A DNA stretch of 64,000 nt from Spiroplasma endosymbiont of Dioctria linearis (GCF_964030865.1 NZ_OZ034984.1:1054001-1118000), one strand, 5' to 3'; counted from the first letter of the stretch, positions 46,066-58,503 are shown. Notes: generated by a model from the sequence alone, not told the origin. Numbers and translations are program-made.

Positions 46066-46902
46066 ATGAAAAATTTATTTAATGAAAGTATGAAGAGTTT
46101 TTCAAAAAATTGAAAAGTAATTATGGTTAAATTTATATTACTTATATTAGGTATCCTATTAACTGCATTTGGATTGGCTTTATATCAGCAACCATCTGTT
46201 GGAGGAAGTCAAATTGACTGACTTATTTATAATGTACTTTCCATCTCAATACCTTTTGTAAAAGAGGGAAAAGTTGGACAAGGAGTTTATGATAATTACG
46301 CTATAAGTTTAACAACTCTTTATATTGTTTTAATATTGTTTGCCATTTGTTTTTCAATTAAACCAACTATTGATGAATATAAAAAAACAAAAAGTAAAAG
46401 TGCTTGATTTAAATTCTCATGATTTATTTTGGCAGATATAATTATAACTTTTATAGTACCCCAAATTGTAGGTTTATTTATAACTCCTTTAAGTCAAATG
46501 GGTATTAGAGAGTTAATACCAGGAGCTAGAAATTTAATTTTTATAGCAGGTTTTTTATTTTTTGTATTAGGTATAGCCTTTTGAGTCAAATCAGGCTGAT
46601 TATTAGGACCATTTAATAATATCTGTAAGCAATTTTTAAGATTAACAAAAATAAATTATTCTAAGGGCAGATTAATAATAGATATTGCAATATTGTTAAT
46701 ATCCTTTGCCTTTTTTCCATTTGTTAAAGGAGAAGGAGCAAGTAAAACTGATTTTTTATTAACAAACTTTGGATTAGGAACAATATGCTTTACTTTTTTA
46801 GTGGGACCTTTAGTCAATCAAATTTTAATTATTTTAGATAAGGTCTTTGATTATAAAAAAATGAATAATAAGGAAGATATTGTAGTAAATAAAGAATTAT
46901 AA
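46066..46902 (+). CDS. YczE/YitT-like multi-pass membrane protein
   Basis: 278 residues with about six hydrophobic segments; first helix IMVKFILLILGILLTAFGLAL, an SxxDWLIY pattern after it and a second half (FIAGFLFFVLGIAFWVKSGWLLGPFNN) that looks like a repeat of the first (compare ILGILLTAFGLALYQQPSVGGSQID). Such a duplication with GLALxxxxxxGxxxxD is typical of the YczE/YitT families of unknown function. TGA Trp codons are frequent. Assignment is tentative. Confidence 0.65.
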
Positions 46903-46931
46903 GAGTCTTAAAAAGGAAGTTGTAGACTCTT
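46901..46931 (+). terminator. Terminator after the YczE-like gene
   Basis: Arms AAGAGTCT and AGACTCTT around a 15-base loop; starts at the stop codon. The T run is short. Confidence 0.6.
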
Positions 46932-47105
46932 TAGCATAAAGGAAATAAATTAAGCTGTTGCTTTTTATATACAGTTTTATTAGAAGTACTTTTATTAAAA
47001 ATTTGATTATTTATATAAGAAATACTTAAAAAAGAAAAGTTTTATTAAAAATATGGTATTATTTAACTTGTATTAGAAAGACTTTAAATAAAGGACGGTG
47101 AAAAC

Positions 47106-47396
47106 ATGCCAAAAGCAAACATACATCCACAATATTTTGAAGCTAAAATTGTTTGTACAACTTGTAGCAATGAATTCATGTCAGGATCAACAAAAGGAGA
47201 AGAAGTAAGAATAGATACTTGTTCAAATTGTCATCCTTTTTACACTGGAAAACAAAACTTTGCAAACGCAGAGGGACGTGTTGAAAAATTCAAAGAAAAA
47301 TTTGTTAAAAAAGATGCTAAATTAGCTGAAGCAGAAAAAGCTTCAGCAGCTCAAAAAGCAGAAAATGAAAAAAAAGCAAAAGAAGCTAAAAAATAA
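47106..47396 (+). CDS. rpmE: 50S ribosomal protein L31
   Basis: 96 residues with the four-Cys zinc type: CTTCSNEF and CSNCHPFYTGKQ. The last 25 residues are a Lys/Ala/Glu-rich helical extension typical of low-GC genomes. Its ~200-bp upstream gap contains no other recognisable gene, only A/T-rich sequence with a probable promoter (TTTATT... GGTATTATTT). Confidence 0.95.
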   Translation: MPKANIHPQYFEAKIVCTTCSNEFMSGSTKGEEVRIDTCSNCHPFYTGKQNFANAEGRVEKFKEKFVKKDAKLAEAEKASAAQKAENEKKAKEAKK

Positions 47397-47404
47397 TTTA
47401 ATAC

Positions 47405-47441
47405 AAAAAACTAGACTATCAATTAGTCTAGTTTTATTATT
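47405..47441. terminator. Terminator after rpmE
   Basis: Arms AAAACTAGACT and AGTCTAGTTTT, short loop, then TATTATTTTT. The arms resemble those of the ispE terminator (ACTAG core). Confidence 0.87.
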
Positions 47442-47486
47442 TTTATTGAAAATGTTATACAATTATAAAGTTATGGGGGTCTTTAT

Positions 47487-49337
47487 ATGAGTTTTACAAT
47501 TTCAAATGTTAAATTTTTTAACAGAAAATTATTGCCTAAAACAATTAATTTTAAATGTGAAGATTCTCAAATTGTAGCAGTAATTTCTCAAGATAGATAT
47601 TTAAGAAAAAATTTTAGAAATGTATTGCAAGGTAAGCACCTTGTTAGGTCCGGAATTTTTAAAATTAATCAGTATGATATGGTTAATAAACAATGAACTA
47701 AAAAGAAAGTTTCAATTATAGGAGTTAATAAGTTATTAAAAAAATGACCTGAAAAGTTTTGACTATATACATCTTTATTATTAAATAAAAATTTTCTTAG
47801 TAAGGCTAAAATAAATTACATTGATAAAAAGTATTCATATTTATCTTTTTCTACATCAAAAAATAATAAAACAGATTTAGAAATGAGAGATAAGGTTGAA
47901 AATATGATATCTAAATTTATTAATAATTCATTAGATATTGAAGAACAATGATTGTCTGAATTTTTGGAACAAATTATTGATTTTAATAATAAAAATTTAG
48001 AAAAAAGTTTTGGAAACCTAGAGGATCATATAAAAATTATTGTTAAGGATTATTATTATTTAATTGAGAAAAATCAAAATCTTGAGTTAATGCAAACTTT
48101 TTTGCAAACTTTATGAGATAAGGTTTACTCTTTTATGGAATTATCTTCATTATGTACTTGTGAATATAATACAAAAAAGGCAAAAGATAGACAAAAAAGA
48201 AAATTAGCAAAAGAGCTTAACTTCAATCAAACAAATTTTGTTACAAGAAAGCAATTAAAAATTATTGATTTAAAAGTAAATGATATTAAAAGAAAATTGT
48301 CAAAAACTAATTTTATTATCAAAAACTTAAAAAAACAAATCACTTTTGAATTGGATAAATCTGAGACACAAACTAAAAAAATTAAAAACCTAGAAGAACT
48401 ATTTTCTTGAAGAAGGGCATCTGAAGACCAGAGATTTGAATTTAAAATTAAGCAAGAAAAAATGTTTTTTGAGGGTCTATCAGATGAGGCTAATACTTTA
48501 AGAGGTAAAATAGTTGAAGTAATGCATAGGTATCATAAAAAAATATTAAATGATGAATGTGAAAAAGGAAATATTGAAGAGTTTAGAGAAAAAAAACAGA
48601 TGTTGAAAAGTGAGATAATAACTATATATAAACAGTCACTTTTATTTATTGATGAAACTGCAAAAGAACTTGGATTTGAATTTAATATTCTTTCGTTAAA
48701 ATTCAATAGAATGGAAGAAATATGATTTCAACTTTTAACTGCTATTTATTTAAAGCAATATAATATTATTTTTTATAATGTCTTTTCAAAAATAAATCAG
48801 CTGGAGAGAGAAGAATTATTAAAAGTAATAAATAATTTATTAACTATTAATCCCAAATTCTCAATAGTTTTTATTGAAAAGAGTATTTATGAAATACCGC
48901 AATTAAATAAGAATATTTATTTAATTAATGAAAATGAAATAGCTGAAACAAGTTTTGAAAAAGTTTTGCAAAAAAACTGAACTACTTATGGAGGAGAATT
49001 CTTTGCAAAAAATAATAGATTCAATTATAAGTATGATGGTAAAAAATTAGAAACTATGAATGAGTCTTTAAAAATTCAAAGTTCTAAATTTAAAGAAGCA
49101 GGTCAAATAATAATTAATCCAATGAAAGTATCAACCAATAAAAAAGAGAATGGAAATATTATTTTAGAGATAACTGGAATAATTAACTATAACAAAGAAT
49201 TTTTAGATACAAATATGTATGAAGTTATAACTAAAGAAAATGATTTAAAATTATATTTTTACTCAATAAAAAAATATAATAATAATGAAAAAGTTAAATT
49301 ATATTTAACAGAAGAGTCAATATTAAAAGTGCTATAA
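47487..49337 (+). CDS. ABC-ATPase-like protein with lost catalytic motifs
   Basis: 616 residues arranged like a MalK/PotA-type importer ATPase but without its nucleotide site. The start (SFTISNVKFFNRKLLP, then IVAVISQDRYLRKN at 29-42) aligns with the first strands and P-loop position, lacking GxxGxGKS. An insertion of some 300 residues, much of it helical and Lys/Glu-rich, follows. Residues 402-435 (LSLKFNRMEE, then IIFYNVFSKIN) match signature and Walker B positions without LSGGQ or DEP; SIVFIEKSIYEI (459 on) matches the His loop. The last 80 residues look like a TOBE domain. TGA Trp codons are numerous. Probably structural or regulatory. Confidence 0.6.
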
Positions 49338-49345
49338 GGAGAAAA

Positions 49346-50290
49346 ATGAAAGATACTCTAATTAAAAAAATAAAGGATTATAAAAATATAATAATTGCTA
49401 AGCATGTATCTCCGGACTGAGACACCCAGGGTAGTGCGTATGGGCTTAAAGAAATTATTTTAGATAATTTTAAAAATAAAAATGTTTATGTTGTAGGAGA
49501 AAAACTTAATTTGGGTTTAAGAGAAGAATCTGAAGATATTTTAACTCAGGAAGTAATAACTGATTCTATTTTAATAACAGTGGATGTTGCAAATTTTGAA
49601 AGAGTGGATTTTTTATTTAAAAATATTGTCAAGGAAGTTTTTAAAATAGATCATCACTTAGAAGATGATAAATTTGGACAAAATAAAATTGTTGATTCAA
49701 GTGCAATTGCTTGTACTCAAGTTATAACTCTTTGGGCTTATAAAAATAAATTAAATATTTCAAAAAAGGCAGCTAGTTTTTTATACTATGGTTTAGTAAC
49801 TGACTCTGGAAGATTTCTTTTTGACAAAACAAATGGAGAAACTTTTCAAGCTGCAATGATACTTTCTCAAACTGGAATAAAAATTACTGATATTTATTCT
49901 GACTTATTTTTAAAAAAATTTGAGTTAGCAAAGTGACATAATCAAGCTTTTGGAATGGCCAAATTTTTAGAAAACAACTCTATTGGAATTATTAAAGTTG
50001 AGGAAAAAGTTTTTAAAAAAATAAATCTTGGAGATGAGGAAATAAAAAGTGCTTTAAGCGTTTTAGGAGGTATTGAGGAAGTCAAAATTTGACTTATGGC
50101 TTATCAAACTCCTGGAAGCGATAAAATAAAAATCTCTATTAGAAGTAGAGATTTTGATATAAACTCAGTGGCAAAAAAATATAATGGTGGTGGGCATAAG
50201 CTAGCATCAGGAGCTAATATTAGCAGTTGGAAGGAATTAGATAAATTAATTGATGATTTATCTAGTTTAATTAAATTAAAGGGGAAATAA
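49346..50290 (+). CDS. nrnA: DHH phosphoesterase, NrnA/MgpA-like
   Basis: Bifunctional oligoribonuclease/pAp phosphatase family, which finishes RNA decay. 314 residues: first motif KHVSPDWDTQGSAYGL (HxxPDxD), second TVDVAN, DHH in KIDHHLED, DSG in VTDSGRF, and C-terminal DHHA1 domain with GGGHKLASGA. PDWD is TGA-encoded. Starts nine bases after the preceding gene with AAGGAG. Confidence 0.92.
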
Positions 50291-50295
50291 AGATT

Positions 50296-50898
50296 ATGAA
50301 TTACAGAATGAACTTGAATAGTAAAAGAGGTTGAATTGAGCTAATAACTGGTTGTATGTTTGCTGGTAAAACTGAAGAATTTATTAAAAGGTTAAATAGA
50401 TACAAACATGCTCAACAAAATGTTTTAGTCTTTAAACCTTTAATAGATACAAGATACTCAAAAGAAGATGTATTTTCACACTCTGGAATGAGAATTGAAT
50501 CAGTTACTGTTAAAGATAGTGAAGAAATTTATAAAATTTTTAAAGAGCAAAATGCAAAGCAAAAAATTGATATAATAGGTATTGATGAAGTTCAATTTTT
50601 AGATGATAATGTTGTTGATGTCATATCTAAAATTGCTGATGAGGGTGTCATTGCAATTGTTAATGGTTTAGACAAAGATTTTAAAAATAATCCATTTAAA
50701 AATGTGGACAGATTACTTGTTGAAGCTGAATATGTTGATAAGTTAAGTGCCATATGTCATTCATGTGGTGGTAATGCTAGTAGAACTCAAAGAATAATTG
50801 ATGGTAAACCAGCAAAGGCAAATGAACCAATAATTGTAATTTCGGCAAATGAAAAATATGAGGCTAGATGTAGACATTGTTACATTAAGCCAGAATAG
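50296..50898 (+). CDS. tdk: Thymidine kinase
   Basis: Salvages deoxythymidine to dTMP. 200 residues with P-loop TGCMFAGKTEEFIKRL, Walker B-like IDEVQFLDD, and a four-Cys zinc site (CHSC ... CRHC). The frame begins upstream of the conserved Met (MNYRMNLNSKRGWIEL, Trp by TGA). Clustered with prfA and prmC as in Firmicutes. Confidence 0.95.
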
Positions 50899-50907
50899 GA
50901 GAATATG

Positions 50908-51993
50908 ATGAATAAGAAAACCTTAGAAGCTTTAGACGTAATGGAAAATAGAGTTAACTCAATTGATGAAATAATTCAAAAGGAAGAAACTTTAAAAGAT
51001 ATTAAACTCTTAACAGAGTTAAATAAAGAGAGATCAAATTTAGAAGAAATTGTTCAAAAGTATCAAGAGTATAAAAAAGTTAATAAGGATATTGAGGAAG
51101 CAAAACTAATTTTAGAAACTGAAAAAGAAGAAGAAATGAGAGGTCTTGCTAAACTTCAATTAGAAGAAGAACAAATAGCTATTGAAGTTATTGAAAAAGA
51201 TTTAGAACTTCTATTACTGCCCAAAGATCCTAATGATGATAAAAATGTTATTTTTGAAATTAGAGGTGCTGCAGGTGGAGATGAAGCAAATATTTTTGCA
51301 GGAGATTTATTTAGACTATATACAAAATATGCTGAAAAAAATAACTGAAAAATTGATGTAATTGATGCTAATGAATCAACAGCGGGTGGATTTAGTCAAA
51401 TCTCTTTTATGTTAAAGGGAGATAAGGTTTATTCAAAAATGAAATTTGAGTCTGGAAGTCACAGAGTTCAAAGAGTTCCTAAAACTGAATCAAAAGGTAG
51501 AATTCAAACTTCAACTGCAACTGTTGCAGTTCTTCCAGAGGTTAGTGATGTTGAAGTTGATATTAAAACAGCGGATTTAAGAATCGATACTTATAGAGCA
51601 TCTGGTGCAGGTGGACAACATATTAATACAACTGACTCAGCTGTAAGAATTACACATATTCCAACGGGGATAGTTGCAGCATCACAAGATGGAAGAAGTC
51701 AACATGATAATAAAGATAAAGCAATGACTTTATTAAGAGCAAGAATTTATGAAGCAGAGCTTGAAAAACAACAAAGTGAAGCTGCAAGTATGAGAAAAAA
51801 TGCTGTTGGTACAGGAGCAAGAAGTGAAAAAATTAGAACTTACAATTATGCTCAAAATAGAGTTACAGACCATAGAGTAAACTTAACTTTAAATAAGTTG
51901 GACCAGGTAATGGAAGGTAATTTGGATGAAATTATTGTTGAATTAATTAATGATGAACAAAAAAATATGATTACTCAACATATACAAGGTTAA
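50908..51993 (+). CDS. prfA: Peptide chain release factor 1
   Basis: Recognises UAA and UAG; the only class-1 release factor needed when UGA encodes Trp. 361 residues with the catalytic GGQ in [16 protein letters not shown] and the domain III arginine-rich end. I prefer ATG 50908 because AGGAG is then six bases away; the ATG at 50905 is only three away. prmC, which methylates the GGQ Gln, follows after two bases. Confidence 0.95.
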
Positions 51994-51995
51994 AT

Positions 51996-52835
51996 ATGAA
52001 TATTTATAAACTAAAGCAAAAATATGTGCCATTAGTATTTACATCAAATGACTTTAAAGAAATAATAATTCATGTAACAAATAAATCTGATTTTAACTTT
52101 TTAACTGATATGTCTTTATCAAAAAGTGAATTAGATTTATTTTTAAAAATAGCTGAAATATTTTTAGAAACTAAAAAACCTCTTTCTTATATCTTAAACA
52201 ATAAATATTTTTATAAATATGATTTTTTTGTAAATGAATATGTTTTGATACCAAGACAAGAAACAGAGTGTATAGTTGAAGAAGTTATAAAATATGATCT
52301 TAAAAATAAGAATTTATTTGATATATGTTGTGGAAGTGGTTGCATAGGTATAACTTTGAAAAACTTACAGCCTGAAGTTAATTTATATTTAACTGACATT
52401 TCACCACAAGCTATTAAAGTTGCAAAATTAAATTTAAAGAAGCATAATAAAAGGGCTAAAACTTTCATATCTGATTTTCTAAACATTTTTGAACAGACTA
52501 AGATAATTCCTGACTTTATTACAATTAATCCTCCATATATTAAATTATCAGATTTACATATTGAAAATAGTGTTAAAAACTTTGAACCTCATTTAGCTCT
52601 TTTTGCAAAACAAGAAGGTCTAGAATTTTATAAAATATTAGTAAATAAATTAGATTTCCTATTTCAATTAAATAGTAAATTAGTTATTTTTTGTGAGTTC
52701 GGATTTGAGCAAAAGGAGGAAATAGAAAATATTTTTTCTGGAAAGATAGTAAAATATAATATAGATTTCAAAAAAGATTATTCAAATAATTGAAGAATGT
52801 TTATAATTACTTCTAAGGAGATTTATGGAAAATAA
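51996..52835 (+). CDS. prmC: Peptide chain release factor N(5)-glutamine methyltransferase
   Basis: HemK-type enzyme methylating the GGQ glutamine of RF1. 279 residues: N-terminal helical domain, SAM motif DICCGSGCIGI, catalytic NPPYI and VLIPRQETE. The TGA at 52791 is Trp, extending the protein by 14 residues. The last 11 bases overlap the next gene. Confidence 0.93.
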
Positions 52836-54141
52836 TAGGGATAAATTTAAAATAGATAAATTTAAAGTTAACAATAATTTAGTATTTAAATTTTTATTGC
52901 TTTTTTTAATTTTATCTATTCAATCAATAACTTTTCTTATTATTATAAATATTAATGAATCTCTTAATTATTATTTAAATCACTTAGATGTTGTTAAAAA
53001 TAACTTTGGTAAAAACCTAGTAGTTAGTCAATTTGAAATTGAAATTTTGATGTGAGTATCAATATCTTTTTTAATTATTGGTTTTATATTAATTGGATTT
53101 TTAAAGTTGTTTTTAAAACAACAATTTTCAAATTATTATAAGGCTTTGTATATTATGATAATAGCAATGTTTGCAGTTCTCTCAATTGTTCTAGAAGCAA
53201 TTTCTGAGTATTCTTATTCAAAATTTTATAATCTTTTTGATTTTTTATCTCAGAAGGATAACTCAATTTTTGAATCAGAAGCAATAAAAGAAATGCAAGA
53301 TGTTTTTTATAATATGTCCATAAAGAGTACTGGTAATAAGTATAAGTGAGCATCTGATAGTACTACATGATGGTTAGCTGTTATTAAAATCATAGCAGTG
53401 ATACTTTTTTTAACTATTTGATTTAAAAATCAACAATATAATAAAGTGGCAATAAAACGTAGTAATTTTAAAGAAAATAGTGGTTCCAAATTTAAAGAGT
53501 TAGTAAAGAAATTTTCCTTAAATAATAGTAAAAATATTTCATTTTGATTAATTATAGCAACAGCTTTAGTTTTTCTTCCTCCACTAGCATATATAATTAA
53601 TATGACTATTTTTGGAACAAAAATGAATTCAATGCTTAATTGAACCTTTATTGTCAAAGATTTATATAAGTCAGTTACATATAATGGTATTTCTATAGAA
53701 GAAGTAAATATCACTAATTCCTATTTTGCAATTAAATTTCTACCTATTATAATTTCTGGCTTTTTAATGGCAAGCATTTTTATTTTTATTACTGCTTATG
53801 TTAAAGATTGAAATACTTCAAAATCAACGTTTACTTTTCAGTTTATTATTTTATTAATTGAAATATTATCTGTTTTAGTTGCAATTACATATTCAAGTCA
53901 TGAATCACAAAGAATAACTAACTTATGAAATAATGGGACTTTTAAAGTTAATCCAAACGCACTATCTTTTAATTATTTAAAAAATACATATGGATTTCCA
54001 TTTGATAGTGATAATTTAATTTCAGAACCTTGAATGAGTGGTTTAAAGTATATTTCACAAACAATAATAAGCCTTAGTTTTTTATCAACTATTTATACAA
54101 TTCTATTCATAAAATATAAGAAAATTCAAAATAATATTTAG
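52825..54141 (+). CDS. Uncharacterised multi-pass membrane protein
   Basis: Not recognised. 438 residues, basic N-terminus then roughly seven to eight hydrophobic segments (for example FKFLLLFLILSIQSITFLII, ALYIMIIAMFAVLSIVLEAI, LIIATALVFLPPLAYII, FLPIIISGFLMASIFIFI). A hydrophilic, Ser/Lys-rich loop lies between. AAGGAG site within the end of prmC. Head of a run of lineage-specific genes extending to 63.2 kb. Confidence 0.7.
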
Positions 54142-54405
54142 CCTTTATCTTTACTGTATCAATGCGCTCTAGAGGTAAAAGTGCAGTATTTTTATGTTAT
54201 AATAACTTTATAAAATAAATAAACAAAAAAGATGGGGTTTTTAAATTATATTTAGCAGCTTTTATTAACCTCTTCTTTTTAATTTTGCAAAATTACTAAT
54301 AAAAAAAGTAATATATCATATCAAACTATCTATTACATTGCAATAAAAGAAGTAAAAAACTTTAAAAAATATGGTATAATAATTTTGGCATTAGGAGGTT
54401 ATAAT
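54142..54405. other. Non-coding gap with promoters and palindromes
   Basis: 264 bp without a credible gene. A TATAAT lies near 54199-54206, well before the gene, and another at 54375-54380 just before it. Between them are the perfect 16-base palindrome TAATTTTGCAAAATTA, the arms TTACT and AGTAA, and a seven-codon frame starting at the ATG of GATGGGG. It may be a regulated leader. Confidence 0.45.
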
Positions 54406-56067
54406 ATGTATTTAAATCCATTTGAAAGGATGAAAAAGCAACGTGAGGAAGCTGAAAAAAGAGCATTGGAAGAAAGAAAAGAACAGGAACGATTAACAAG
54501 ATTGGGAGCTCAAATGGGTTTTATAGATTATAGTGATTATCCTGAAATATCTTATAAAAATAATATAAATCCTTCAAAAAATAAGTATAGTAATAAATAT
54601 ACAAATATAGAATCTCAAGAAAATAATTATTTATATAATAAAGCCGAATCTGATAAGTACTTTGAAGATTTTGAGGAAAACCATTTTACAAATTCGATAT
54701 CTCCTGAAATGGGTTTAAAAAGAGAAAATCCCTATTTAGAGACTCAAGTGTATAATCAGTCAAAACAAAATTATTTTAATGAAAATTTTGCAAAAGTTAA
54801 TGATCAAAGCAGTCAAAAGGTTTTAAAGCTAAATGAGATTTTTGAAAATGAAAATAGTGGATTAATAAAATCAAACACAAAAAGTAAAAATCTAATTATA
54901 GAGTCAAAAAATTTAAATAATAAAATAATATCAAAAGATAAATATATTTTTTTGAAAAATAAAAAAGAATTATTTTCAAAAAATACATTAATGGTAAATC
55001 ATCCTGAATTATTAAACGATATGAATAATGAGAATTTGATTTATATAGATTTACAAAAAATTGTTATATATTCTTCACCTTGTTTATTCTTTTTAAAAAA
55101 ATTTATAAATAATTTACCTGAAAAGATTAGTTTAGAAGATAAGAAGATTTTATGAGAAAGAACTTCTGTATTATTAGCAGCAACAGATTGAGGTAAGACT
55201 ACATCTGAAATTGATGATATTTTAGACGATTTAAATATTACAAACGATCCAGAAAAAATGTTTATTAATGAGTTTATTAATTTATTGGATTCATATAACT
55301 TTAATGAAAAAATGAATATAGTAATAACTAATACAGAGGGAATTGATCTGAATAAGATTTTATTAATTAATGAGTTTATAGCAAAATCTTTAATTAAAAT
55401 ACCTGGCTTATCTTGTAGAATGAATCTTGATTCAAAAGTTATTGATATTAATAGAATTGATGAAATAGCTGAAAACTTTGATTATGTTATATTAGATGGG
55501 ATAAATTCTAATGAGGAATTTAATCTAATTGAAAATAATTTAGAAGAGGATTTTAAATTAAACCAATATCAGAATGAATATTCTGATTTCGAAAAAATTA
55601 ATATCCAAGATCAGGATTATAACAAATCAAATTTTTTAAGGGAGAATGAAACTTTTCAACAACAAGATGAAGAATATGATCCGGGAATAGATTCAATTTT
55701 AAGAATTAATATTGATGAGTTTATTGAAAAACAAAGAAATGAAATGTTAGATCAAAAAAAATTGGAAGAACATGAAATTCTAAAAAGAAAAGTTAATACT
55801 GAATTTAATCCATCAATTCTTTCAAACAAGGAAGTTGTAATTGATAGCTCAATTACTCCTTCTGAAGGAAGAAGAAGATTTCAGTCTCCTTCTTACAGAA
55901 AAGAGGGTGTTGAGATACAAGAGTCCTATAAAGAAATAGATAAAAATTTAAATTTATTAAGAAGAGCTCCAATTAGTATTGACAACACATTTAACAATAA
56001 AGTAAATCAAGATAAAAATACAAAACAAATTTCAGTTCCTGGTAGCTGGAATCAATTAAAAAAATAG
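54406..56067 (+). CDS. Uncharacterised 553-residue protein
   Basis: Not recognised. Starts MYLNPFERMKKQREEAEKR after AGGAGG (an upstream TTG in the same frame is less likely). Residues 8-35 are a charged helix, 40-190 are Asn/Lys/Tyr-rich and probably disordered; 205-390 look folded with hydrophobic strands (ENLIYIDLQKIVIY, MNIVITNTEG, FDYVILDG), loosely like a P-loop/Rossmann fold but with no Walker A. The C-terminal third is disordered and acidic, then basic. Followed at 12 bp by a membrane gene. Perhaps part of a cell-envelope or cytoskeletal assembly. Confidence 0.7.
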
Positions 56068-56079
56068 GAGGAAAACAAT

Positions 56080-58464
56080 ATGTTCGCTATATTTATTATA
56101 TTTGCATGGTCATTAACCTTAGTAGCGTCTGTATCATTAATAGTATTTGCTACTTCTGCAATTATGTTATTATTGACATCAGCAAATCCACCAGCAATTA
56201 TTACAAAAATTTTAAATATTTTCACAGAGCCATTATTTGGTTCAATATTTGGCTCAAATGGGAAGGCCGATATTTCAAATATTGGCAAACCTGAATTTAA
56301 TGAAAAACCAATCTTAATTTGAATTGTAGTTTCAATAGCAATAGCAATAGTATTAATTGTTTTATCAATTATAGAACTTGTTAGATTAAGAAAACATCAA
56401 AAACTTTCAAAACCATTTGTTAAGATAACTTTATTAGCTAGTGCAGTTGTTATTTTATTAACAGGTCAGTTGGTATTCTTTATTGCTTCAATGTTAATTT
56501 TTGCAGCAGTTGTATTATTAGAAGTAGTACTATTTGACTCAGTTGCTTTAAATAATTATGCTGAAGAAAGAAATTTAATTTCAATTTATAGAGAAGAGAG
56601 AAAATTTGAAAAAGAGGTAACAAAAGAGGGAAAGTTAATTGGCAACGTAGAATTGAGAAACCAAAAAAAGGTTTCCCAAAAAGAAAACGAACAAAACAAA
56701 AGAAATGATAACTCTGCGTTGCCTATTTTAAATGAAACTCAATTAGATAACTTCTTTAAAGAAACAAAAAATAAAAAATACTATTTAAAATGAAAAGAGT
56801 ACAAAACAAAATTAGAAATTAAAAGAATGGAAATTGAAGAAAACTTTTATTCATTTGAAGAAGATAAAAAATCTGAAATTGTTGGAAAATTTAATTTTAA
56901 TGTAATCAGACTGAATAAACTGGGTAAAAAAATAAAAATACCTGACGAGTATCAAGTAATGCACTTGGATCTAAATAAGCTAGTAGATGATAATTATCCA
57001 CAAACTTCAGTTATTTTTAAAGATAATATTAATGAAAAAATAGAAGCTAGTTTGAATGAAATTGAATTTGATGAAGATTTCATAGAAGGACAAAAATCTA
57101 ATGCCATTAATATGTCTGTTGAACAACTTGAAGAAATAGATTTACCATCTAATGTAACAAGTGATTTAATATATCAAGATTTCAATTTACAGCAACCAAA
57201 AAGTAATGAAGGAATTATTGTTGAAGATATTGAATCTTCAAATAATAATCAAATAATTATTTCTGATATTAAAGAATTTTCTGATACTACAAAAGATTCT
57301 TCAAGTAGTTCTGAAATTATTAGTGATAAAATTGAAACTAAAAAAGAAGAAGATTTAGATATGATAGATCTTCCTAAACTAGAGTTTAGTGAATTTAACC
57401 AAAATTTTGATGGTCCTTCAGCAAAAGCAATTAATATGTCTATGGATGAGATTATAGAAACTAATTTACCAGTAAAATCAAAAGAAGATAACGATTCTCC
57501 TAATTTTGAATTTAATGATTTAGAATTAAATAAACATGAGAATTTAGAAGGAAATGTTTTGAAATCTGATATTTTGGAACAATCATCAATTAGTGAGAAA
57601 TTAGCTAGAGCTGTTAACATGGATATAAATCAATTATTTGAATCTTCAAATACTAATATAGATTCAATATACTCTGATTTTAATTTTAAACAGTCAGATT
57701 TAAGCCAAAAAATAGTAAAAAGTGATTCTAATAATATAGAGACTTCACCTAAGTCTTATATTACTTTACCTCCAAAAATGAGTTTGGAAGTAGATAATCA
57801 AGTTGAAGATGCAGAAGAGACATTTATATTTGAAAATATTGAAGAAAAAGAATCTAATAAGTTGGCAGAAAAGAACATATTAAAAACAAATATTAACCAA
57901 TCAGATTTTGAGGAAAGCGTTTATGCAAATCAAAACACTTTTAATGAAGATTTAATTACAAAAAATGAAGACACTAATGAGTTAACTTCGGATAACTATA
58001 TACAAGAAAATTTATTTAGTAAAAATCAATTAATAACAGAAGAAGTTAATAAAAGTCATGAATTAAATTCAGATGATGAAACTAATAGATTTAACATCTC
58101 TGTGAATCAACAAGATGAAAAACACTTATTTGACAATTATGATAATAAGTATGAAATTAATAAAATTAGAGAACAGTTAGCATTAGAACAACAAAATTTA
58201 GGTGCAAGTTATAGTTCAAAAATTTTGGAGTTTGAAAAGAAAAAGATAAGTTCTATTGAAGAAAGAATACTCAAACTTGAAAATTTATTAGAGAGATTAG
58301 AAACTAAAATTATTAAAGAAAATATGGTTTCTTATGACTTTAGAAGTGTTTCAAATCAATTGGAATCTATTTCAAAAGTTGTTAGTGAGTTAAGCAATAG
58401 CAATCCAAGGAATATTATTAATTCTTTAACAACAAGATATGAATATAATAAAAGTAATGGTTAG
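56080..58464 (+). CDS. Large membrane-anchored protein with internal acidic repeats
   Basis: Not recognised. 794 residues in one frame reading TGA as Trp. Four membrane segments at about 1-35, 78-104 and 112-150, then a basic cytoplasmic stretch. A long acidic Ser/Asn/Glu-rich region holds three copies of A-x-A-[IV]-N-M-[SD] at residues 341, 448 and 509, twice followed some 20 residues on by IYxDFNxxQ. Residues 690-760 form a coiled coil (EFEKKKISSIEERILKLENLLE). The layout fits a membrane scaffold that recruits a partner through the repeats. AGGAGG site. Confidence 0.75.
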
Positions 58465-58503
58465 CCATTATTTTTTTGTTATTGTATATATAGGAGAAAC
58501 AAA

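Noticed and set aside
46903..47105. tRNA or small RNA gene in the gap before rpmE
   Set aside because: No cloverleaf, CCA end or T-loop consensus was seen; the gap is plain A/T-rich promoter sequence after a terminator.
57249..57620. Minus-strand frame opposite the acidic repeat region
   Set aside because: Mirror of Ser/Glu-rich coding sequence; the plus-strand gene is continuous through it.
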